The notes: generated by a model not told the origin, from the sequence alone. 64,000 bases of DNA from Symsagittifera roscoffensis (GCF_963678635.1 NC_087062.1:60987584-61051583); one strand, 5' to 3'; positions 13,601 through 22,612 are shown, counted from the first letter of the stretch. A program made the numbers and translations.

Positions 13601-16600
13601 TTCCCCGTTTTTTTTAATTAAAAGAAATCTGTAGAACAAAGAAAATATCATTTTTACATTTTGAATTACCTTCGAGAGGCCACTTTAAGTTGCTCTGAAA
13701 TCAAATCCATCATGCATTTCCCACTAGGACCATAGTAGCAAGTCTGACGTGATGCATTTAGAAGGAAATGAATGTGTCTGCATATCATAGTATCTCTGTC
13801 GTGACATAGGATACCTCCACTCATGGACAGAAACCTCGCATCGCTTTTCAGAGCATCGCTGATTATATCCATATGATGTGATCCCAACACAGATGATTCC
13901 CCTGCCGACTCACTGGATTTAAGTTGGCCGATTACAGCTATAAATAAGGCTACACTCTCAAACAGAAGCTCTTGAAAAGCGTCTCTGTATCTTTGTCTCA
14001 TGTCTAGTAAAACTGTCTCAAGCACAACATCACAGTCGGCGTCTGAGAGATAACCATTTTTAACGCATTCTGCGTCCGCAAAATAAGGCATGAGATGTGA
14101 CCAAGTCACAGTGTGTATATTGGAGGCACCGATTAAAGGAGAGCAGCTCAGCAAGTGAGTCAGTTCTAGTTTTGCACAAGCGGCCATTTGGTCAGTCCGA
14201 ATAGCTTCACACTGTCTCGAGAAACATTGTTTAGCTTCGGGAGTTTGTAGAAAATCCAAAGGAATCCGCGTTATTGCATTAGACTCTTTAACATCTTGAT
14301 TGTCAGATGGCGTACAAAAGTATTGTGCAAAAAGTTCATGGGAATAAATTAAGTCCAAGACCGCTTCCCAACAGCTAAAACCACAAATGAACTTTTACCA
14401 TTTAGTATGCTACACTACTGGTCAAGTGAAGAAGGAATTAGAAATCGTAGTGATTTACCTATGCTGCGAGGGAACCTGTGAAAACATTTGCTCGAATGCT
14501 GATTGTAACATGTTCAGGTAAGTGCATACTTCATTTGGCTCATGGAGCTGCTTTATACCACTTAAGTGCATGGCAAACTTCTTAGCAGCCACATTAGCAC
14601 CAAACACTTTGACAAACTCTTTCGATCTTCCATCGTCATCATCTTCAAGAAATTCTTCAAAAGACTGGCCTCGGTTTGTAACTTTTTCATTGAGCAAAGC
14701 AGAAAAATCATGTGAAATATTTTCCAGATACTTCTGTCTCTGCGCATTCATAACTTCATAGCTGAAAATTTTTGACCTTGATACTAATTGATTGACTGCA
14801 CGGGTTGCTTTCTCAAGCATATATGCGATAGCAATGAAAGGCAGATCACAGTTCACATTGTTGACTGCAGATGTCTCTATAGTTATGAGAGTCTTCTTTG
14901 AACAGAGGAACTTCCTGGCGGCCTCTAGATTCTCTTTGCTGTAGTTCTCAAACTTCGTTAAAGCCACAACTATTGGTCGCTTTGTCTTTGATAGAGCTGT
15001 GTAAAGACTATTGCAAACACTAAGCTGCGTAGCCATTGCTCTTTTTCGCACTTCACTGACATCAATGCACAGTACAAACCCGTCCACTGAGAGACCCTTG
15101 CTAGGGAAGTACACCTGTTCGAAGTCCTGCTCCATGCCTGGAAGTTTTATCAAAATTATTTACAGAAAAGAATTGACAGATGTACACACTTCTCATCAGA
15201 TGGTAATAGCGAAAAAACTTGAAACAGAGACAATAGGTATCTTGATATTGTCATAGCTACAATTTAGTGAGCATAAGGTTTGAAAGGTGATATATACTTC
15301 AATTATCTTTCAAAAATCCAAGTTTGTACATTTATCATACGTACTCCAAGGAAAATAATTTGATTGTAATTGAGTTGCAAGAAGTGTTTTCATACTGCTA
15401 GCAAAAGAAACATAGCTTCTGAATCACCTGCAATGCCTTAAGGTCACGCATTACAAATATCTTTGAAGCCGGAGGAAGTTGTATTGATACCAACAGGAGA
15501 ACGAAGAGAAAAGGACAAGCGTTTGTCATCTTGAGGCCTACGTGAAGCAATTCTATGATATTATTATGCTAGCTAAACGGTCTACATTCAACTCCAATGC
15601 CATATCAGTTTTTTGTATGGAAGCGGGGTGCGTGGTCATCAAGGGATCGTTCATTGTTTTACCAAAAGATGTTTGAGTCAAAAAACGAAGATCTACCGGT
15701 TTGAAAAGGTATCAAATGTGTACTCAAAAATCGCAGTAATAGGGAAACGCTGAATCTTCAAATAGAACGAACGAAGTTGTGACCTGACATACACTTCGAC
15801 TCGACATACGCTTCAAAAGACAATTTTGTACACAGCGGCGAAACTGAGCTTCACATCACTTGCGGTACAACAATTACACAGGGCAATAGAATGTGAAATT
15901 AGCATCTGAAGAATGTGAAATTAGCATCTGAAGAATGTGAAATAAGCATCGCAAGAAAATTTACCAAGCGGCAACAAAGCCGAAAATACCTTAGCAGAAA
16001 CCCTTTAAGCCGAAGAAAAAATCAACGAGACTTAAGACTTATTATAGTCCCCCTCGCCTTCAACTCACCCAAAAAAAAAACCTTAAATTGCATGTCAAAT
16101 GAACCAATATGAGGCCACTAAGCTGATAAAACAAGCCGCAACCAACTAAGACGAAAAAAAATTCAAAATATTTTCAGAATAATAAAAAACTATTAAGTCC
16201 CCCTCAACCTCAAAACACACACGCACGCACACTTTTTTTCGCTGGTCAACAGACGCAAAATGAGGCCATTAAAGCGATATAAAAATGCCCGAAACCAATA
16301 AAGCCGATAAACGGAAAAGAAAAAAACTAAAATGGCGAAAAAAAGTGACGCCATGAAAAATTTAAATTATAATATCTATTAAAACTTTAGCAAATTGTGT
16401 GATCCAGAGGTGAGCATTAAAAAAACATTTCGTTTGAAACTACTCAAAAATAGGTCACTAAGCCGATAAAATGTAAGGCACAATCATATGGACAAAAAAA
16501 ATTAAGCAAAAACAAAAAACATACAAGTCAAGAATTTACAAACTGCAGAAGTAAATCAAAACACTAAGAGCAACTACAATGTAAATTGCGCAAAGCAAGA

Positions 16601-19600
16601 AAAAAAATCTACGATAGGGCAACTAGGCCGATAAAACATAAGCAGAGAAATAGTAAGCCGACAATTTTTTTGAATCGGTCAGAATCGAACCACGGACCTT
16701 AGCTGCACCAGGTAAATTTGTTACCTCCAGGCTAAGTGGACCGGGAATGCTAAGAATTTGAAGTGGACCGGGAACGCTGAGAAGGTAGTACTAGAGATGA
16801 AATCAGAAGTACACTAGAAATGAGTCAGTCGTGAACAAACTTGTTTACAGGGGAAAAAAGTCTAGTACTGATTGCAATGCCCTTGCTTATCGCAAGGGTA
16901 ATCAAGCAAGCGCTTCGCTGGAACCCACAAGGCTCGGGTATACAATCAATCCTTTTGTATTTTCTTTCAAGTACGCCATCGAACAGAAGTCTTCACTCGA
17001 CTGTAAATAAGTTATTCATGCAGACCGAAAACCAACAGGAGAGCATGCTTGCAGATGCAACTCACACGTGTTGCAAATGAAATTGCACGAATTCTTCCTA
17101 ATAAGGTTGCCGCAAAATTGACATCATTTTGAAACTAAAGGGCTCCTACTGGTGATACCTCAACTAGGACTTCTGAAACGGAGCATACAATGCTTTACAT
17201 TACCCCCTGCTGATTCCATACAACGATGATGGATATAACTTCAGTCAAAGGCGAATCGACCAAAAAACCACCCCTGTAAATCCAAAAACAAAAACCGACA
17301 GCAATGGGGCACTGTGCCTGATGATAAGAGGTGGTATTTTGATCAACAATCTCATTTCTATGAACTTAGGACAGCAGTGCATTGAAGACATGTACGCATA
17401 AGTAGAGACTGAGCGCTTGCTGTACTTGCAGCTGAAGCAACACTCACTGCGAGCAGAAGGGTTAGTACTTGCATCTCTGAGATGATGTCAATAACGAAGG
17501 AAATGCCTAAAACGCTGAATAACTGATTCCACTTCGTTAATTGGTAGTATACGATACATGCATGAAAAGCACGGCCTATATGACAGCTGATAACCTTTCC
17601 TACTTCGTTAACTCGCAGTGTACGATACATGCATAAAATATATGCCGTACTTACGGGCCAATGGCACATAGATTTTTTAAGAATGATCTGCGATCCATTT
17701 GGCTTGAAACCACAAGGAACTTTGGCCTTTAAAGCCCGTGATCGGCAAATCAGAAGCCCGAATTTACAGAGAAAATCAAACAATTTTGAAAGACCTTTTG
17801 ACAAGGCAGCAGACTTCTGGGGAAGTCCGCCCCGATAAAAATCCATAATGGTTGGAGATGATTGGGAGCGAAAAGCTTCATGTATATTCCATAAAGATTT
17901 GTCGAAGAGACTCCAATAGAAACAGATGGATATATCCTCTATGGACTAAGAGGTCCGGCAGATGGCGGCTTCACAAGACTGCTGACATTGAGAGGCCCCA
18001 AACTGGTCGCTCGCAATTTAACTGCTACATCAGTTCCTGTGTCGTGTATTGAATGCTCACAAATCCCTTAATGCCACGAGCAAAAAAATTAGTAGATATT
18101 TTGAAAAAATATCAAAACGGAAACAGCCAACAAAAATTGAGCCGAAATAAAATTAGATTCACTAACAAAAATCCAGGTCCAGCTGGGACTCAAACATTAG
18201 ACCTATGGACCTTTAAGCAGGTTTTTTACCTCGACACCCTAAGCAAGCTGCTTAAGCAATTGGAGTCTTATAAGAAAGCGCGGTCAATTTGTTGGCTGTT
18301 TCAGAGCGGAAACTACGCCAACAAAAATTGAGCCGAAAAAATAGATTCAATAGCAAAAAACAAAGTCCGGTTGGGACTCAAACATTAGACCTATGGAAAT
18401 TCCAGGTGTTATACCTCGATAGCATATGCAAGCTCCATAAGCAATTGGAGTTTTATTTTTAAAAAGCGCGTCAATTTCTAAGAGACAGCGAATGAGAAAA
18501 TTTCCAGTTCCCGATTACAAGACGCAAGTGTAAGAAGGGTACAGATAGTGCCATTTACAATCTCCAACAACAAAAAACAAAACAACAAAATATTGAATCA
18601 TCCAATCGGACAATTCGCACCGACACCAACGAAATCGATATTAATGGAATTTTTTGCTTTGATCTAGACGACAAGTAAATTGATTTATCATGAAGTCGAC
18701 AATTACTTCACTTAAAATGCGTCACGAAAATATGGACAAGAGAAAATAGGATAAAACCATCCAAACAATCCTGGAAAACAAATTGCTGTAGCATTGAAAC
18801 CCGTCTATACAACCAATCAGAGATATTCAGAACATTAATATCTGCAAATGCTGCTTTACAATGTCAAAGGGCCATACTCCTTCGGATACTTCAGAACCGT
18901 CAATGGGACCATTTGCGAAACCTGCTGAGAAGCATGCCCTTTGTACTGTATCCAAGATGATAAAATATCGAAATTCCGAAATCATTTGGGCGGATACAGT
19001 TTTTAAGCGAAAAAAAGAAAATATACGAAGTCGAGGCTAGTAAAATTTCAAACAGCAGAAGTAAATCAAAACACTAAATGCAACTACAATTTTAAAAAAG
19101 CAATTCTACGAGGCAATTAAGCCGACAAACATAAATAAACAAACAAAAAGCCGTTATTTTTTATCAATTTATCTTTGTGGTTTACAGACAAAGTGCCAAG
19201 AACGAAAAGAGCCAACGAATTCAACGATTTCATAAAACGTCATTTTTATGGAGAAAACATCAAAACCGAAAAAGGGCTGGCTTTCTTGGTGATACAAAAT
19301 AAAAAACTGTTCACTTTCCAAGTATTCTACCACAAGTATTTTTCTATATGAAGATGAGGGACTACTGAACATCCCAGAGGGTCTACTGTGGATATTAGAC
19401 AAGAATAAGAAGATGCAAGATGTACGAATATCGAAGAGACTTTACTAACATGAACTGATTCGGCATTGAAAGAAAAATTGCTCTCCCGTATTCCGAACAC
19501 AAGATTCAACTATCAATCAACAGATACATTTATAGAAGATTAAAATGCCGTTCAGTATCCCGTCGAATTACTGAATTCTGTATCTTCGATTTACTGTATC

Positions 19601-21828
19601 CTTCTGATACCTCCTCTTAAATCATCAACCTCGAAGTTGTATCCATTATAATTTGGTTGCGAAACTCGACACTTCAAGACTACGATGACATTAAGATGAT
19701 CGTTCATTCACTCAAATCACAAGCAATTGAAGCCACCACTGCTACTGATGGCAGTTTCAAAAACCAACACAACCTTATTCGTTGAATTTCAAATGTTCAA
19801 AACTCAAAATTCATCGCTCAAAATGTGAAAATCTTGTGATTCTGCAAAAGTTTGTGTATCCAGAAGCACTCCAAATACTTTAATTCTGTAAGTTGATTTT
19901 TCTGTTCTACATATCCAATTGTATACTATAGCACCTATCATTTCCAGAAAACGTAATCAATATGTGGATTCAAATGCCTTTTCCATCATTTGAGTAATTT
20001 TACATGTGCAATGGTTTAGCGTCTTTTTCTTAGTAATGAAAAAATAAAAGCAGCAAGTAAATAAATTCAAAACACTGAATTTCAAAAAGCAGTTAGTACA
20101 AAAGAACGAATTTACAAAAAAAAAATCTTCATTCTGTTTTGATATTAAAAACAAAAAACTCAAACTCGTTTTTCTCGGGTACTCGCCCCTCATAAATTAC
20201 TGGCACATTTCGTCCCACGTACATTTCGCCCCTCAAATTGTACGTTAAGAAAGCGGCGGTTAATTAACTGTTTAATAAGTTAGGGGCGAAACGTTTGAGG
20301 ACGAAATGTGAAATTATTAGGGGCGAAATGTGTGAGGGGCGAAATGTTCCACTAGATTTAAGAGGGGCGAAATGTTCCACTAGATTTAAGAGGGGCGAAA
20401 TGTGTGTGGGGTGAAACGTGGGACATTCTTTTTCTCGACACTGAAAAAATATATAGAAAACGTTTTTACTGTCGACTAATCGCGACCGGAACAACAATAA
20501 GCCTTAAACTTTGAAAAATTTCAGATGCAACGAGAATAGCCGGTTATTGTGCAAGTAGCAAAGAGTGTTCCGACCATAGTCTTAAAAAAAAAACTTTTTT
20601 TTTCAAATTAGTGTGGTTTTTCAAAGTGGTGTCAGAAGAAGGGTCTTAACGAAAAACTAGAGCTTAGGCATATTCGACTGCCATAGTAAAATACGCAAAT
20701 TGAAAAACAGTTTTTGCAGAAAAATGACCAGAAAAATAAAAAAATAAAATTCAAAAGTTTTTCGTTTTTTTTTTGCAAATTTTTGAACTTTTGATTTCGA
20801 AAAGGCGCTAAAAAACTCAAAAAAAAAAGTTTGTGGTAGCTGATTTTGCGTGGAAAAAAAAGAAAAAACTGAAACACACCCAAATACAAAGTTCTTGTCC
20901 ATTTTTCAAATGATCGGAACAAAAATAGCTGAAATTAGAAAAAACCACTATAACTATTTTCAAAAAGCAGCATTAGCAATCTACTTACCAAGTTGGTGTT
21001 TCGAGATGTACTTCAATTTATTAGGCGATTCAAGGTCCAAAGAACAGCATCTTCTTTCGTAATTCAAATTTCCAACACTTTTGAATGGCACAAAGGATTT
21101 GTCATCAACAAATTCGGTCTGTTCCACAATCTAGATTGAATAAAAACAAAAATTAACAGAATAAATTTCACGGCCATATTGATCTACAGTTAAACTGATA
21201 ATTATCAATTAAATAACGAAAATCCACCTCTTCTAAGTACAAAGTAAGCTATGTAAAATTTGCTTACATTGAACCACCTATCGCCAAGAAAAGAATCCCC
21301 TATCGCACACGTCTTCAATTTGGAACCCCAATACAGGAAATGGCAGCGATTAACAACTGGGCTGACGAAATCTTGATGGCATATGAATGATATGTGCTGA
21401 CGGTAGAATTTATCGGCTTCTTCTTCGACAAAGCGATTGCACAGACAGGATTTTCCAACACCTGGTCCAAAAAAAAACATTTGTACATGGGGGTGAATTT
21501 TAGTGAGGCGTCCAAATTTTAGAAAAACTTAGGAGTCAAATCCATCTAAAATACAAGGGCTCTTTCCCATTAAAACCACGCCACGCCCCACACCATATTA
21601 CAGCCATTCCCAAAAATCCTACCGTAAAGAGGTCTAAAATTTTAGAAAAAAAAACAAGGCTGGGGAGCTATTATGGGAAGTGCCATAAGAGGAAAAAAGG
21701 TAAGGTCACGACTAACCGTTTTCGCCGACAAGAGATGGCGGTCCTGATAGCCCTACTACTGCAATATTTACATACTTCTCATTGGTAATTCCTTTATTGG
21801 GGCTTCTATGATGATTTGATTTGGTCAT
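1..21828 (-). CDS. RhoGAPp190: p190-type RhoGAP gene, 5' part (11 exons; RhoGAP domain lies outside the window)
   Basis: Family role (known): p190RhoGAPs (ARHGAP35/ARHGAP5 in vertebrates) down-regulate Rho at the cell cortex; they have an N-terminal GTPase-like domain, FF repeats, two pseudoGTPase domains (pG1, pG2), a disordered linker and a C-terminal RhoGAP domain. Seen here: joined exons 21828-21717, 21461-21268, 21130-20989, 15137-14459, 14374-13670, 13628-13518, 13490-13414, about 13271 (or 13172)-12933, 11609-10922, 10413-9656 and 1697-1. Reading phases agree at all joins. The order matches the family: G domain (about residues 1-240, with [30 protein letters not shown]), FF region (about 250-600), pG1, pG2 ([16 protein letters not shown]), then a Ser-rich linker with two PPVPPR sites. 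About 1,800 residues lie in the window, longer than the roughly 1,500 of human p190A. The RhoGAP domain would follow beyond position 1. Introns range from about 27 nt to 8 kb. Only the exon 7/8 joint is poorly resolved. Confidence 0.93.
5400..6770. repeat. Diverged tandem repeat, period about 170 bp
   Basis: Recurring blocks: a 'gagAGTAGTTTTCGAGAAAA' type start near 5,870, 6,037, 6,208, 6,506 and 6,680 (also weaker at 5,560 and 5,728), each followed by 'aaaacggtcaaaa', 'ctttccgagg' and 'tttgtgtagccgcttaagca'. Spacing is about 165-172 bp where successive units are intact. The copies are strongly diverged, so the array is old. Confidence 0.6.
7236..7460 (-). repeat. SINE-like element: tRNA-like head plus hairpin
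   Basis: On the minus strand, TTTAGCCTGGAGG (A-box type) is followed by GCCTGGGACGGCAAAG. The plus-strand end carries an inverted repeat ACCCTTG-TTATCG-CAAGGGT at 7,436-7,455. The same order of blocks occurs at 16.6-16.9 kb and, better preserved, at 46.6-46.8, 53.1-53.3 and 61.8-62.0 kb. The body between shares 'gaatatttcccgttt' with the younger copies. Confidence 0.5.
7994..8034. repeat. Hairpin motif CGAAGC(T/G)GAGCTTCG with ATCACTTGCGATAC tail
   Basis: GCCGAAGCGGAGCTTCGC followed by ACCACTTGACTTGCGATAC. Further copies lie at 15,836-15,868, 21,961-21,994, 50,359-50,393 and 54,990-55,023. It probably marks a conserved end of a dispersed element. Confidence 0.5.
8265..8650. repeat. Further copies of the 170-bp diverged repeat
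   Basis: The same ordered words as at 5.4-6.8 kb (TTTGATAGAGTGGT, AAAACGGTCAA, CTTTCCGAATTCCGTAACTTTTT, GTGGCCG) recur twice here, separated from the main block by about 1.5 kb containing a SINE-like head. Confidence 0.45.
9346..9370. repeat. Isolated hairpin ACGCTTGC-TAATC-GCAAGCGT
   Basis: A perfect 8-bp inverted repeat around TAATC. It is the counterpart of the CCCTTGC/GCAAGGG hairpin of the SINE-like copies, but with the second base pair changed on both arms. Confidence 0.5.
9656..10413 (-). CDS. RhoGAPp190: p190RhoGAP exon 10: end of pG2 and linker
   Basis: Acceptor TTTTGTTTTATAG, donor TACA|GTGAGT, phases 2 to 1. [24 protein letters not shown] aligns with the closing strand of pG2 (EVQDIIPIQLVALTDGA), and [10 protein letters not shown] with FHPFFKDVVE. 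After that it is a Ser/Thr/Gln-rich disordered linker with basic patches (RSPVSPVAR), typical of the region before the RhoGAP domain. Confidence 0.9.
10922..11609 (-). CDS. RhoGAPp190: p190RhoGAP exon 9: end of pG1 and most of pseudoGTPase 2
   Basis: Acceptor TTATTTGTAG, donor ATGAG|GTAAGTG, phases 1 to 2. [14 protein letters not shown] and CTMVLICDP match the pG1 CLCLYNSKESLSYV and [29 protein letters not shown] matches pG2 [45 protein letters not shown] matches [22 protein letters not shown]. No nucleotide-binding residues are present in either domain. Confidence 0.93.
12933..13271 (-). CDS. RhoGAPp190: p190RhoGAP exon 8: variable part of pseudoGTPase 1 (5' boundary uncertain)
   Basis: The 3' end is firm: AACT|GTAAGTAG donor, phase 1, joining to TTCTTGTTGC of exon 9 to give the pG1 strand [11 protein letters not shown]. 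The 5' end is not. Acceptors giving the right phase lie at 13,271 (CTGCTTAG) and 13,172 (GTCGCAG). The frame is open back to about 13,530, so further coding use upstream is possible. The encoded sequence ([14 protein letters not shown] ... [14 protein letters not shown]) is 60-90 residues longer than the matching vertebrate loop and was not recognised. Confidence 0.6.
13414..13490 (-). CDS. RhoGAPp190: p190RhoGAP exon 7: pseudoGTPase 1 strands 2-3
   Basis: Encodes [25 protein letters not shown], which aligns with [20 protein letters not shown] of vertebrate pG1. The frame closes at a TAA straddling the candidate donor G|GTTAAG, phase 1. The other open frame across this stretch (the one used by exon 8) shows no family similarity here. 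Confidence 0.7.
13491..13517 (-). other. Candidate 27-nt intron in the p190RhoGAP gene
   Basis: GT...AG segment between exons 6 and 7 (GTAACTACC ... TTGTTCAG) containing an in-frame TAA. Its length is a multiple of three, and the same reading frame with pG1 similarity lies on both sides, so removal restores continuity. The alternatives are a nonsense mutation or a different splice path. Introns this short are rare in animals. Confidence 0.5.
13518..13628 (-). CDS. RhoGAPp190: p190RhoGAP exon 6: start of pseudoGTPase 1
   Basis: Preceded by a 41-nt intron (13,669-13,629) with acceptor TTTGTTCTACAG. It encodes [11 protein letters not shown], then [19 protein letters not shown], which aligns with [20 protein letters not shown] of vertebrate pG1: the beta-1 strand and a degenerate P-loop without GKS, as expected of a pseudoGTPase. 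The exon ends at CT|GTAACT, just before an in-frame TAA; see the 27-nt intron. Confidence 0.75.
13670..14374 (-). CDS. RhoGAPp190: p190RhoGAP exon 5: FF repeats
   Basis: Acceptor GTGGTTTTAG, donor AG|GTAATT, phases 2 to 2. It begins SCWEAV, aligning with the TPWDAT start of an FF domain in vertebrate p190. Later blocks align: [29 protein letters not shown] (like EEFQELLLEYSELF) and [14 protein letters not shown] (like KHIHFVYHPTKETC). In the family, FF repeats bind TFII-I, and PDGFR-dependent phosphorylation releases it. The intron between exons 4 and 5 is 84 nt. Confidence 0.92.
14459..15137 (-). CDS. RhoGAPp190: p190RhoGAP exon 4: end of GTPase domain, start of FF repeats
   Basis: Acceptor ACTTCCAG, donor AG|GTAAAT, phases 1 to 2. 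Conserved blocks: [37 protein letters not shown] and ETSA (G5). The G4 position reads TKFE where vertebrate p190 has TKCD, so the guanine-specifying Asp is replaced by Glu. The C-terminal half has the helical FF1 pattern ([13 protein letters not shown], like KAKKLFLQHIHRLK). An acidic EEFLEDDDD loop lies between them. Confidence 0.93.
15831..16560 (+). repeat. Diverged copy related to the 638-bp satellite
   Basis: It has the hairpin CGGCGAAACTGAGCTTC, then 'aagcatcgcaagaaaatttaccaagcggcaac', 'ccttagcagaaaccctttaag' and 'cccgaaaccaataaagccg' in the same order as the satellite units at 22.1 and 50-61 kb, but with many substitutions and insertions. It is an old member of the same family inside intron 3. 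Confidence 0.6.
16640..16900 (-). repeat. SINE-like element with the best preserved tRNA-like head
   Basis: The minus strand reads CGGTCCACTTAGCCTGGAGG (A-box type TTAGCCTGGAGG), then GTGGTTCGATTCTGACCG (B-box GGTTCGATTC). CGGTC and GACCG could pair as an acceptor-like stem. The plus-strand end has the hairpin CCCTTGC-TTATC-GCAAGGG at 16,880-16,898. It is not annotated as a tRNA gene because no clean cloverleaf or anticodon stem is formed and the sequence is dispersed. Confidence 0.55.
17358..17474 (-). CDS. Possible small secreted-protein ORF or first exon
   Basis: ATG at 17,474 opens 38 codons that look like a signal peptide: [21 protein letters not shown] then [18 protein letters not shown] donor-like site follows the ninth codon, so it could also be a very short first exon. 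No downstream exon was identified, and it sits within a p190RhoGAP intron on the same strand. It could be chance or a gene relic. Function unknown. Confidence 0.25.
   Translation of the reverse strand: MQVLTLLLAVSVASAASTASAQSLLMRTCLQCTAVLSS
17521..17640. repeat. Imperfect direct repeat of about 85 bp
   Basis: 'ttcgttaattggtagtatacgatacatgcat' at about 17,536 recurs as 'ttcgttaactcgcagtgtacgatacatgcat' at about 17,604. A short local tandem duplication. Confidence 0.6.
18120..18480. repeat. Two tandem copies of a 180-bp repeat with tRNA-like boxes (minus strand)
   Basis: 'gggactcaaacattagacctatgg' occurs at about 18,185 and 18,367, each with 'aaaaattgagccga' before it and 'gcaattggagt' after it. 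On the minus strand TGTTTGAGTCCC resembles a B box and TTAGGGTGTCGAGG an A box, so these may be SINE heads related to those at 7.3 and 16.7 kb. Confidence 0.5.
20205..20430. repeat. Cluster of GGGGCGAAATGT motifs
   Basis: The words aCATTTCGcCCC / GGGGCGAAATGT recur at least six times, first inverted (20,206-20,236) then direct (20,282-20,415), including two identical 28-bp units ending in TTCCACTAGATTTAAGA. An unexplained short-motif repeat with a strand switch. Confidence 0.7.
20989..21130 (-). CDS. RhoGAPp190: p190RhoGAP exon 3: GTPase domain middle
   Basis: Acceptor TTCAATCTAG, donor G|GTAAGT, phases 0 to 1. The start, [13 protein letters not shown], is almost the same as the vertebrate IVEQTEFIDDQTF, and the end, HQLG, joins to MEQDFEQ of exon 4 as in the vertebrate QLGLEQDFEQ. 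The exon is followed by a 5.85-kb intron. Confidence 0.93.
21268..21461 (-). CDS. RhoGAPp190: p190RhoGAP exon 2: P-loop and switch region
   Basis: Acceptor TTTGGACCAG, donor AAT|GTAAGC, phases 1 to 0. It encodes GKSCLCNRF (nearly identical to vertebrate p190), then QDFVSPVVN and HFLYWG, which match the family's DFGGRVVN and HFLYWG. The second half ([11 protein letters not shown] onward) is less conserved. A copy truncated after YWG lies at 49,728-49,859 and a shorter fragment at 54,773-54,888. Confidence 0.92.
21717..21828 (-). CDS. RhoGAPp190: p190RhoGAP exon 1: start codon and first strand of the GTPase domain
   Basis: Starts at ATG 21828 ([10 protein letters not shown]) and encodes the first beta strand ([11 protein letters not shown]) and the beginning of the P-loop. 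It ends in a G|GTTAGT donor, phase 1. The joined residues across the intron give GENG-VGKS, the G1 motif. The start is chosen because vertebrate p190 also begins with a short basic stretch just before ISVVGLSG. The DNA upstream (21.85-22.6 kb) is repeat, so the promoter is not recognisable. This exon is duplicated at 50,115-50,226. Confidence 0.92.
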
Positions 21829-22084
21829 GATAAACAATCATGATAAGTGATACTGTTTTCTATCATAGTGATTCAACCCATCTCTGAAAAAAAAACATTC
21901 CAGGAGAAATGCACATGTGCATCGCTTCATAACCAAATGTTGATAAATGTTTTAGACACAGCGGCGAAGCTGAGCTTCGCATCACTTGCGATACAAATCA
22001 AAAAAATGAAAACAAAATCGAAAAATTCGAAAAACTAGATCTATTAAAATGAGTAAGGCTAGTTTTGAAACGAAAACATGACAA

Positions 22085-22612
22085 GACAATAAAATGTATC
22101 ATAAGCATCGGAAGATAATGTACCCAGCGGCAACAAAGATGAAAATACCTTGTCAGAAACCCTTTAAGCTGAAAACAATCAAGATTCGGACTTCTGATAG
22201 GTTAATAAGTCCACCTCACCCTCGAAACACTTTACTTCTTCGTCAAAAGAAACAAAACGATGACGATAAGCCGATATAATATAGGCCGAAACCTATTAAG
22301 CCCAAAAAGAGAACATAAAAAGCCGAACAAAAATTTCAAAAAACATTAAGACAAAGATGTTAAGTCGCCCTCAACCTCAAAACACAGAAACGCACGCACT
22401 GAAATTTTTCGCTTGTCGAAAGATGCAATGAGGCCAATACGCAGATACAAAACACGTTGCAATTTATCAAGCCAAAACAGCCAAAAAATCAAAAAAGCGG
22501 AACAAAAATTATCACGAAAAACGAACTATAATTCTATTAAGAAATTTAATATTTTGCGCGATCCAAAGTTGAGCCTAAAAAATGTTTCCGTTGAAACAAT
22601 TCCAGTTTATAA
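22085..22612 (+). repeat. Single unit of the 638-bp satellite upstream of the p190RhoGAP gene
   Basis: It contains the unit landmarks ATGTATCATAAGCATC (22,094), CGGACTTCTGATAGG, CGATATAATATAGGCC, TTTGCGCGATCCAAAG and GTTTCCGTTGAAACAATTCC. The last part (TTTAGGTCAATACGCC onward) is missing; PLE sequence follows instead. Confidence 0.85.

Larger units (their letters stand above)
15138..20988 (-). other. Intron 3 of the p190RhoGAP gene
   Basis: A 5.85-kb intron between the QLG and MEQDF codons of the GTPase domain. It holds an old satellite-related segment (15.83-16.56 kb), a SINE-like head (16.68-16.90), a possible small secreted-protein ORF (17.36-17.47, minus), a pair of 180-bp direct repeats (18.12-18.48) and a GGGGCGAAATGT repeat cluster (20.2-20.43). 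At 18.5-20.0 kb nothing was recognised beyond short unsupported ORFs. Confidence 0.7.
21326..22612. repeat. Segment duplicated at 49,727-51,014 (p190RhoGAP start plus satellite unit)
   Basis: From the second half of exon 2 through exon 1, the upstream region and one satellite unit, the sequence is nearly identical to 49,727-51,014 (a few percent difference by eye). The match starts at CCCCAATAC and ends at CAATTCCA(G/A)TTTA. This copy connects to the rest of the gene and is taken as the original. Confidence 0.85.

Noticed and set aside
16676-16765. A tRNA gene
   Set aside because: A- and B-box-like blocks are present, but the anticodon arm does not form cleanly and similar, more diverged copies are dispersed (7.3, 46.6, 53.1, 61.8 kb), so it is taken as a SINE head.
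19169-19509. Two overlapping minus-strand ORFs of 60-77 codons
   Set aside because: No domain, no splice-consistent neighbours and no repeated copy in the window; not distinguishable from chance.
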